This document shows positions 54,174-61,580 of a DNA stretch of 64,000 bases, one piece after another; the first letter of the stretch is position 1, and each line of letters opens with the position of its first letter. The translations under genes and the position numbers were made by a program. The notes beneath the pieces were generated by a model, which was not told the DNA's origin, did not search any database, and saw only the letters and a program-made list of their open reading frames with translations. Source of the DNA: Tamlana sp. I1 (GTDB lineage: Bacteria; Bacteroidota; Bacteroidia; Flavobacteriales; Flavobacteriaceae); NCBI RefSeq assembly GCF_015355625.1, contig NZ_JACLAF010000009.1, positions 155,243 through 219,242 of the forward strand, written 5' to 3'.

Positions 54174-54207
54174 CATTTTTTGGAACTATTTCTATTTATT
54201 TATTCAA

Positions 54208-56331
54208 TTAATTATTTCCACTCACGGAGTTCCCGTTACCATCTATATCAACAGATTTAATTTGGTTATTTATAATACTAGAATCATCTCCCCTAAAGTA
54301 AATAGATTCCCTATCTGTATTTTTTATTATGTTATCAATAATAGTCATACCATCAAAATTTGTTGAATGGATACCATAATTCACACCTGTAACACTAATA
54401 TTATTATTTTCTAATGTTATATTACTATTTTCAATTGTAGCATTATTACCAACTGTATGGATTAAAATTCCATAAGCACTTAATCTTTCCGTACTAGAAT
54501 TTTCAAGTACATTGTCTTTTACTATTATATTTTTTGAAGAGTCGTATTTATTAATACTTATACAATTACCTGAGTTATTTTTAAAGGAATTATTGGCAAG
54601 CAAAACATTATTCATATCAGTTAAACCTAGACCTTCACCTACAAAATTATTGTTTACAATTTCATAACCTGTACCTCTAACCATTGAGCCTGGAGCAGTA
54701 CATTCAAAATGGTTATCCTTAAAATAAACTTTATACTCTGAATATTTTTCATCATTATTTACACTTGTCCAATAAAATGGCCTGCTATTAACATTAGACA
54801 TTTGTATTGTATTATTGTTAATTGTAACATTATCTACAAACTGTTGTGCATTAATTCCAAATGCATCTATAATATCACTTTTAATTGTATTATTATAAAC
54901 TTTAGAATTAATTAAACCTCTTAACATCAATCCAATTTTACAATCAATAATAGTATTGTTATAAATTAAAATATCATCATTAGAAGCTGATATCCCTGTA
55001 GCTGCACTTTTAATTGTATTACCAGAAATTTCATTATCTCTACTTTCTATAACCTCACCAGAAGAGAATCCTCCAAAAATTTCTCCATCTGTAATATTAT
55101 CAATAATTTTACAGCCTCTTGTTGTTGTCCACCCAATAGAACCATCAGTTGTATTTCCTTGTATAGTTACGTTTTCACTTCCTGCAGATAAAATTGAATG
55201 ATTCACTGTTTTATCAACAGTATTACCTCTAATAATAACATTCTCTACAACCTGTCCTGCATCAGCCTCAACAATAATGCCTACTTTAGGAGCTACACCT
55301 TCTGAAAGACCATATCCAGCATTCAAATCATTACCTGCGTTAAATGATGTACAATTTTCAATTATAATGCCTTTACCATCTGTTATGGATAAATTATTTG
55401 CTCTATTTGAGTCAAAATTACAATTTGATATTGTAACATTTAAACTAGGCACATAATCCGGATTTCCTTCAAATAAAAAACTATTGATAGTTAAACCTGT
55501 ATATGCAGAAAAATTCATGGTTACATGATCAACATTTATATTTTGACCACCTTTTATTTCGAAAAGAGAAAGCCCGCCATCTAGTCCCCCTCTTTGTTTC
55601 CTATCTCCTATCAAATTCCCTCCAGAAACAGTAATATCATTCTCTAAATATATTCTTATGGCAATAGAGCTTTGATGATCATCAATAGGAAATACTCTTA
55701 AAAATGTATTTTCAGACATTTTTAAATGAAAATTAGATGGCAAAGTTATAATGGGAGATAAATTAGCTGCACTAGGTTCTCTAATTGTATTAAAGTAGGC
55801 ATCCATTTTGTCAATTTTAAATGTACTAATATCCATTTTATGAATTAGATCAATAATTTCCTGAATAATTAAATGGTTTTTATAGGCAACTTCTTTAGAA
55901 ACTTCACCTTCCACAATACCCCATCGTTCAGGAATAAAAGTGAACTCATCTTCCTTTAATTTAATAGAATTACCACTGATAACAAGATCTTTATTTAATA
56001 ATTCCCCTGAAATTACTCCTTCACCGGCAAACTTTAATTCACCATTTGTTATATCACCTCCGGCGTAAACGATAGAAGTATTACTTGGCAAAGTAACCAC
56101 TTCACCTTCCAAATCCATCAAACAATCAATTACGATCTCACTGCCAGCTTCTACTTGGCTTAAAAGAAAATCACAAGGCGCTGTGGCTTCTTCAATTATA
56201 TCTTCTTCAGATTTATCATTAGTTTCTTCTTCTTTTTCCTGGGTAATATCTTCAACAAAAAGTTCTTCATTATTACAAGATAAAGTGAAGATAAATAGAA
56301 ATAATAAAATTGGGTTTAAAATAGTTTTCAT
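54208..56331 (-). CDS. Right-handed beta-helix repeat lipoprotein
   Basis: From the ATG at 56331 the protein is 707 residues; the upstream in-frame ATG (56364) would put 11 residues before the signal peptide. The signal peptide (MKTILNPILLFLFIFTLSC) ends at Cys19, followed by an acidic linker (VEDITQEKEEETNDKSEED). From about residue 80 it contains many PbH1-type turns, e.g. NVTISNCNFDSNRANNLSI, NVIIRGNTVDKTVNHSIL, NVTIQGNTTDGS and NVTINNNTIQMS. The fold is shared by polysaccharide lyases, epimerases and depolymerases; catalytic residues cannot be assigned. It is the only leftward gene within the rightward locus. Confidence 0.88.
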   Translation of the reverse strand: MKTILNPILLFLFIFTLSCNNEELFVEDITQEKEEETNDKSEEDIIEEATAPCDFLLSQVEAGSEIVIDCLMDLEGEVVTLPSNTSIVYAGGDITNGELKFAGEGVISGELLNKDLVISGNSIKLKEDEFTFIPERWGIVEGEVSKEVAYKNHLIIQEIIDLIHKMDISTFKIDKMDAYFNTIREPSAANLSPIITLPSNFHLKMSENTFLRVFPIDDHQSSIAIRIYLENDITVSGGNLIGDRKQRGGLDGGLSLFEIKGGQNINVDHVTMNFSAYTGLTINSFLFEGNPDYVPSLNVTISNCNFDSNRANNLSITDGKGIIIENCTSFNAGNDLNAGYGLSEGVAPKVGIIVEADAGQVVENVIIRGNTVDKTVNHSILSAGSENVTIQGNTTDGSIGWTTTRGCKIIDNITDGEIFGGFSSGEVIESRDNEISGNTIKSAATGISASNDDILIYNNTIIDCKIGLMLRGLINSKVYNNTIKSDIIDAFGINAQQFVDNVTINNNTIQMSNVNSRPFYWTSVNNDEKYSEYKVYFKDNHFECTAPGSMVRGTGYEIVNNNFVGEGLGLTDMNNVLLANNSFKNNSGNCISINKYDSSKNIIVKDNVLENSSTERLSAYGILIHTVGNNATIENSNITLENNNISVTGVNYGIHSTNFDGMTIIDNIIKNTDRESIYFRGDDSSIINNQIKSVDIDGNGNSVSGNN

Positions 56332-57112
56332 AATTGCAATAAGCTTGGTGTGATAAATTAACATTTGATAAAGTTATAAAATATAATACAAAATAATCGT
56401 TAAAAAGATTGCTTTATTCGATAAAACGTAAATTAATTTTTAAAAATACGATTAAAAGTAATTTTTCTTGGACGAAAAACAAGGTCTAGATAAAAATCAA
56501 CATTTATAATTACGCACAAATACATGTTTTAGACTTCATCAATTATAATTTAACATATAACAATCACAAAAATACGTATAAACGTCTATTTTTCAGTGTC
56601 TTATAGATACATGTTATTGTGTTTTTTCAACATTTAATAATTCCTACAATTAAAGGATTAAATCCTCTACACATCATAAAGTATTGTATTACAATTGTTT
56701 ATAGAAATATTCTTCATGAAATAAAAATTCGACAAAATACAATTAACTCATTTTTAAATAATTAACACAAACATGCAATAATGTTACTTATATTTGATTA
56801 TAGCACATATATTATTAAAACTACAATCTCCAGCAAAGCAAAAGGTTATACAAGTTGAAATAAAAAACAAAACTTACAAATTAATTTGAGTAATAAACAC
56901 CACAAAGAAACTATTAATCGGTAATATTGAACACACCCAAGGATTAATAATTTTATAACTTAACGAATATGGAATTATAATAGATTTATAACAAAAATTA
57001 ATTCTGTACACTTCACCTTAAAAAAGTGCTAGTAGACAGACAAATTAAAAAACGCTAAGGTTACTTTTCTATATTTGATGGCAGCATTTATTTTTTGATT
57101 AAATAACCTCAA
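56332..57112. other. AT-rich intergenic gap (781 bp)
   Basis: No coding frame of note. It separates the leftward beta-helix lipoprotein from the rightward glycosyltransferase group and should contain both promoters. TATATTTG boxes occur at 56789-56796 and 57070-57077 on the plus strand. A short palindrome AGGATTAAATCCT is near 56653. No transposon remnant was recognised. Confidence 0.5.
57070..57077 (+). promoter_or_regulatory. Candidate -7 box for the PglA-like gene group
   Basis: TATATTTG matches TAnnTTTG exactly, 36 bp before the ATG at 57113. A matching TTG at 17-23 bp upstream was not found. Confidence 0.35.
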
Positions 57113-58267
57113 ATGAAAAAGAAAATTATTAGAGTAACAACTGTTCCTATATCCCTTAGTCGCTTATTGCAAGGCCAACTAAAATTTATGTCCAATAATT
57201 TCGACGTTATTGGAGTTTCTTCAAACACTGAAAATCAACTTGATTTGTTTTCTAAATCAGAAAACATACCAACCATAGCGGTTAAAATGACTCGAAAAAT
57301 CACGCCTTTTCAAGATTTAGATTCACTTTGGAAACTATACCGTATATTTAAAAAAGAAAAACCTTTTATTGTTCACTCTCACACCCCTAAGGCAGGTACA
57401 GTTTCAATGATTGCAGCTAGAATTGCTGGTGTTCCTCACCGCCTGCATACTATTGCTGGATTACCGCTTATTGAAGCTACAGGGCCTAAAAGAACACTAC
57501 TAAATATTGTAGAAAAATTAACCTATAGTTGCGCTACTAAAATCTACCCCAACTCTTTTGGTTTACAAGATATTATTGTTGAAAATAAATTCACTTCTAA
57601 TAAAAAATTAAAAGTTATAGCAAACGGAAGTTCAAATGGTATTGACACAGAATACTACAATCCAGAATTATATGAAAAATCTAAAGAATTAAACGAGCTG
57701 AGAAATCACTTAAACATAAAGAAAGAAGATTTTGTTTATGTTTTTGTAGGGCGTTTAGTTACAGATAAAGGTATTAATGAGCTCATATCAGCTTTTAATA
57801 AATTATCTAAAAACCATGAGCATATAAAACTTTTATTAGTTGGGACATATGAAAATGACCTAGATCCATTATATCCAGAAACGTTAACGAGTATTCAAAA
57901 TAATAAAAACATTATCTCTACGGGATGGGTTGAAGATGTTCGTCCTTACCTTGCAATTTCAGATTCACTAACCTTCCCTAGTTACAGAGAAGGCTTTCCT
58001 AATGTAGTTATGCAAGCTGGAGCAATGAAACTACCCTGTATTGTTACTAATATAAATGGATGCAATGAAATTATAAAGCATAACGAAACAGGATTTATTA
58101 TACCTGTAAAAGATAAAGAGTCCCTATACAATGCTATGCTATTTGTTTTAAACAATATCACAGAAGCTAAAAACATGGGAGCAAAATGTAGAACACATAT
58201 AATCTCTAACTTTGAGCGGAAAGTAGTTTGGAATGCTCTGTTGGACGAATATAACAGACTTAATTAA
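57113..58267 (+). CDS. Glycosyltransferase family 4 (PglA-like)
   Basis: A 384-residue GT4 enzyme. The N-terminal RVTTVPISLSRLLQGQLKFM, VKMTRKITPFQDLDSLWKLY and VHSHTPKAGTVSMIAARIAG, and the central FVYVFVGRLVTDKGINELIS, match enzymes that act right after PglC in bacillosamine-primed glycans. In the donor motif, SYREGFPNVVMQAGAMKLP, the second Glu of E-x7-E is Gln; I recall this substitution in related Bacteroidota proteins. It starts the last group of the locus with PglD-like and PglC-like genes. It probably adds the second sugar to the lipid carrier. Confidence 0.9.
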   Translation: MKKKIIRVTTVPISLSRLLQGQLKFMSNNFDVIGVSSNTENQLDLFSKSENIPTIAVKMTRKITPFQDLDSLWKLYRIFKKEKPFIVHSHTPKAGTVSMIAARIAGVPHRLHTIAGLPLIEATGPKRTLLNIVEKLTYSCATKIYPNSFGLQDIIVENKFTSNKKLKVIANGSSNGIDTEYYNPELYEKSKELNELRNHLNIKKEDFVYVFVGRLVTDKGINELISAFNKLSKNHEHIKLLLVGTYENDLDPLYPETLTSIQNNKNIISTGWVEDVRPYLAISDSLTFPSYREGFPNVVMQAGAMKLPCIVTNINGCNEIIKHNETGFIIPVKDKESLYNAMLFVLNNITEAKNMGAKCRTHIISNFERKVVWNALLDEYNRLN

Positions 58268-58440
58268 AAAATTATCTTTTAAATAATGAAATATTCTTCA
58301 GAAGCATTTCATCAAAAATATTAGCGCTTTAACAATTAAAACTAGGCATACTTTCAATTTAAATTACTTTTAAATCATTAAAATGAAAGTGAATTTTTAA
58401 TTAAAACCTTAGGATTTCAATCATTTCATTAAACTAATAA

Positions 58441-58489
58441 CGTTTTAATAAATAGATTCAACATGCCCTATCATCTATTTATTAAAACG
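58441..58489. repeat. Perfect 17-bp inverted repeat before the PglD-like gene
   Basis: CGTTTTAATAAATAGAT (58441-58457) and its exact reverse complement (58473-58489) flank a 15-nt loop. It lies 72 bp upstream of the PglD-like ATG in the 294-bp spacer. No T run follows on the plus strand, so it is not a standard terminator. It may be an RNA structure or a binding site. Confidence 0.6.
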
Positions 58490-58561
58490 AGAAAACATGA
58501 AGATCATTATTTAAATAAATGAAACATACTTGGGCTATTTTAATACTTAATAATTCATAAA

Positions 58562-59185
58562 ATGAATAAAAAGAAAGTACGGATTTATGGTGCTGGAGGA
58601 CATTCTCAAGTTATTAAAGAAGTCATGGAACTTAATAATTTTGAAGTAACAGATATCTTTGACGACAAACCTAAAGGTGTTCATCATGCCGTTAAAAATG
58701 TGACTGTTGGAGCAAAGGAAAATTTAAACAATTTTCCGCATTCCGGCGATCCATTAATAGTTGCCATAGGCATAAACGCACAAAGAGCTGAAATAGCAAA
58801 ATCGCTTCAGTGTCAATTTGAAAAAGCCATACATCATTCTGCTATAATATCAAAAACCTCAAAAATCGGAGAAGGAACTGTAGTCTTTGCAGGAGCAATT
58901 ATTCAGTCGAATACCAAAATAGGAAAACACGTTATTATAAATACAGGTGCTAGTATAGATCATGACAATATTATTGGAGACTATGCACATGTATCTCCTA
59001 AAGCCGCCCTTTGTGGACATGTTGAAGTTGGAGAAGGAACCCATATTGGCGTTGGAGCTGTTGTAATTCCTAAAGTAAAAATAGGTAAATGGTGTACCAT
59101 TGGAGCAGGAACTATAGTTTTAAAAGATATTCCAGATTATTCAACGGTTGTTGGTAATCCAGGGAAAATAATAAAGACCATTTAA
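58562..59185 (+). CDS. PglD-like sugar O/N-acetyltransferase (NeuD family)
   Basis: A 207-residue protein. The N-terminal Rossmann-like domain (VRIYGAGGHSQVIKEVMELN, TDIFDDKP) is followed by a left-handed beta-helix from about residue 90 (AIISKTSKIGEGTVVFAGAI). Catalytic His134 is in ASIDHDNIIGDYAHVSP, as in PglD, which N-acetylates the 4-amino sugar made by PglE. The C-terminus CTIGAGTIVLKDIPDYSTVV and VGNPGKII is standard. It is 3 bp before the FAD/NAD(P)-binding protein gene. Sialic-acid-type NeuD activity is the alternative, but no sialic acid genes are present. Confidence 0.9.
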   Translation: MNKKKVRIYGAGGHSQVIKEVMELNNFEVTDIFDDKPKGVHHAVKNVTVGAKENLNNFPHSGDPLIVAIGINAQRAEIAKSLQCQFEKAIHHSAIISKTSKIGEGTVVFAGAIIQSNTKIGKHVIINTGASIDHDNIIGDYAHVSPKAALCGHVEVGEGTHIGVGAVVIPKVKIGKWCTIGAGTIVLKDIPDYSTVVGNPGKIIKTI

Positions 59186-59188
59186 AAA

Positions 59189-60760
59189 ATGAAAAAGGAA
59201 ACAAACTTAACAGATATCTCATTTATCGGTTCTGGAATATCAACATCATTTACCTTATTATATTTCTTAGAAAAACTAAAGCAAACGAAAGATGTTGAAT
59301 CAAAAATTTCAATTAATATAATAGAAAAACATACCGAGTTTAATGTTGGTATACCCTATGGATCCAGATCAGGGTTTTCCACGCTTTTAATCACCTCTTT
59401 AAAAAACTTTTTAATCGAGTCTGAATTAGAACTTTTTATAAACTGGCTAAATAAAAACAAAATATGGCTTTTAGAAGCATTTAAAAAAGAAGGCGGAATT
59501 TTATCGAAAAAATGGCTTGTAAAAAACCAAGAAGCCATTGAAAACAATAAATGGGAAGACTTATATATTCCAAGACGTTTTTTTGGTTGTTACATTAATT
59601 TTAGAGTAAATAATATAATTGATGAACTTAGTAAAAACGGAATTATACAAGTTAGCTTTATTTCCAGCGAAGTAATAGATATTAATAAAAATGGATTATT
59701 CTATAAAATACATTTAAAAGACAATTCTATTATAAGTAGTAAAAAAGTGGTTTTATCGGTTGGATCTTTGCCTATAACACATTTGTGTAAAAACACTGAT
59801 GTCATCGAGAAAAATAATTTTTTACTTGTCAATAATACATACAATCCAGACCTGCTATCCAATTTAAATAAAATAAGAACCTTTATTGACAACAGGAGTA
59901 ACGAGAGAACAAATATTCTAATTGTTGGAGCAAATGCTAGTGCTTTAGAGTTAATTTATAAAATTAACGATCGCCCCCAAAAAGAGGAAAACAAAACACA
60001 TTTTACATTCATTTCTACTAACGGGAAAATCCCTGGTTCTTTTATAGATGAAGAAAAACAAAAAATATTTCTCCCAAAACATTTAATCTCATTAAAATCT
60101 CATAACAACCTTACAGCGAAGGAAATTGCTGAAGCAACTTTTAAAGATTTAGATAACGCCGATGAAATCAACTTAAACCCAGCCTCAACAGTTGAAATAA
60201 TATCGAAATCGTTTGGAGAATTACTAGCACATCTTGACCTAAAAGAACTTGAAATTTTTGCTTGCGAATATGGTAACTTAATAGGGAAACGACAACGCTG
60301 CGCTGGTAGTCATTACACGTCTGTGATAGATGATTTAGAAAAGCAAAAAAGATTTGAACATATAAGTGGACGTTTTAAAGATATTACAAATGAGCATCAT
60401 AAATTAATATATAAAGACACACTTACTAAAGAAGATAAAGTACATAATACCCAGTTTCATATCGTTATTAATTGCGCTGGGGGTAAGACTTTAGAAGACC
60501 AATCAATACCTGATTTACATAAAAATTTAATTGATAAAAAATATTGCGTTCCAAATAAATCAAAAATAGGATTTCATGTCAATCAATCTCTAGAGGCTAG
60601 TGAAAATCTTCATATAATGGGTCCCATGTTAGCTGGAAATATAATAGAAAATAAGGCTGTATGGCATGTTGAACATTGTGGAAGAATTATTTGGCTATCC
60701 AAAATCATGTCAGAAATTCTTTTTAAACATTTTTACAGCAAACGTTTTGTTTGTAATTAA
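59189..60760 (+). CDS. FAD/NAD(P)-binding oxidoreductase-like protein of unknown role
   Basis: A 523-residue protein with an N-terminal dinucleotide-binding motif FIGSGISTSFTLLYFLEK (Gly14-Ser-Gly), the acidic INIIEKHTEFNVGIPYGS after the second strand and a central second motif ILIVGANASALELIYKI. VLSVGSLPITHLC, and VINCAGGKTLEDQSIPDLHKN later, are flavoprotein features. This is the FAD/NAD(P)-binding (NAD_binding_9-like) group, related to lysine/ornithine monooxygenase-like proteins; catalytic chemistry is unknown. It lies 3 bp after the PglD-like gene and before the PglC-like gene, so it may oxidise or modify the aminosugar or its carrier; this is inference. Confidence 0.8.
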   Translation: MKKETNLTDISFIGSGISTSFTLLYFLEKLKQTKDVESKISINIIEKHTEFNVGIPYGSRSGFSTLLITSLKNFLIESELELFINWLNKNKIWLLEAFKKEGGILSKKWLVKNQEAIENNKWEDLYIPRRFFGCYINFRVNNIIDELSKNGIIQVSFISSEVIDINKNGLFYKIHLKDNSIISSKKVVLSVGSLPITHLCKNTDVIEKNNFLLVNNTYNPDLLSNLNKIRTFIDNRSNERTNILIVGANASALELIYKINDRPQKEENKTHFTFISTNGKIPGSFIDEEKQKIFLPKHLISLKSHNNLTAKEIAEATFKDLDNADEINLNPASTVEIISKSFGELLAHLDLKELEIFACEYGNLIGKRQRCAGSHYTSVIDDLEKQKRFEHISGRFKDITNEHHKLIYKDTLTKEDKVHNTQFHIVINCAGGKTLEDQSIPDLHKNLIDKKYCVPNKSKIGFHVNQSLEASENLHIMGPMLAGNIIENKAVWHVEHCGRIIWLSKIMSEILFKHFYSKRFVCN

Positions 60761-60885
60761 CTTATCGAATCAAAATTAGCATAGTCATTAATATTTTTAT
60801 TCATTAATTAATGATTAATATTATTCGCACTTCAATTAATATCATTTTCAGTTACAAAAAAAAGTAGGATTAAAAAACAAATTAA

Positions 60886-61521
60886 ATGTTAATCAAAACA
60901 CGAAGAAAACTTTACGAGAATTCGATTAAAAGAATCATGGATATATCCATAGCTAGCATTGCTTTAATAATACTGTCTCCTATTTTTTTAATCGTCTATA
61001 TTACTTTACTAATTTCAAATAATGGAAAAGCGTTCTTTTTTCAAACACGCCCAGGAAAAAATGAAATACCATTTGATATTATAAAGTTTAAAACCATGAA
61101 TGATAAGAAGGATAACCAAGGAAACTTATTATCTTTTGATCAGCGGGTTACACCAATGGGAGCTTTCATTAGGAAATATTCTTTAGATGAGATTCCACAA
61201 TTAATTAATGTACTAAAAGGAGAAATGAGCCTTATTGGACCAAGACCCCTACTCCTTGATTATTTACCTCTTTATAACGAACAACAAAAGACACGTCACA
61301 ATGTGAAGCCAGGGATTACAGGATGGGCTCAAGTTAATGGCAGAAATGCCATTACATGGAAACAAAAATTTAATTTTGATATATGGTACGTTAATAACAT
61401 CTCTTTTTTATTGGATATAAAAATATTAATATTAACACTAAAAAAAGTAATATTAAAAGATGGTGTTAATAATCAGGCTAATTTAAATATGCCAGCATTT
61501 ACGGGAACCGATAATGAATAA
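60886..61521 (+). CDS. PglC-like initiating phosphoglycosyl transferase
   Basis: A 211-residue monotopic sugar transferase that moves phospho-sugar from the UDP-sugar to undecaprenyl phosphate. The re-entrant helix IMDISIASIALIILSPIFLI is followed by FQTRPGKNEIPFDIIKFKTM, the catalytic-site LDEIPQLINVLKGEMSLIG, PRPLLLDYLPLYNEQQKTRH, and GITGWAQVNGRNAITWKQKF. This last block is typical of PglC-type enzymes using di-N-acetylbacillosamine. With PglF-, PglE-, PglD- and PglA-like genes in the same locus it completes that priming route. It converges on the repeat-protein gene. Confidence 0.92.
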   Translation: MLIKTRRKLYENSIKRIMDISIASIALIILSPIFLIVYITLLISNNGKAFFFQTRPGKNEIPFDIIKFKTMNDKKDNQGNLLSFDQRVTPMGAFIRKYSLDEIPQLINVLKGEMSLIGPRPLLLDYLPLYNEQQKTRHNVKPGITGWAQVNGRNAITWKQKFNFDIWYVNNISFLLDIKILILTLKKVILKDGVNNQANLNMPAFTGTDNE

Positions 61522-61580
61522 GCAAAATCATAAAACCCAAAGTAAATGAATGCAGTCAAGATTTGATCTTAACACATATA

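Noticed and set aside
58441..58489. Invertible promoter (phase variation) at the 17-bp inverted repeat
   Set aside because: The arms are only 15 nt apart, too short for a site-specific inversion of a promoter, and no recombinase gene is nearby.
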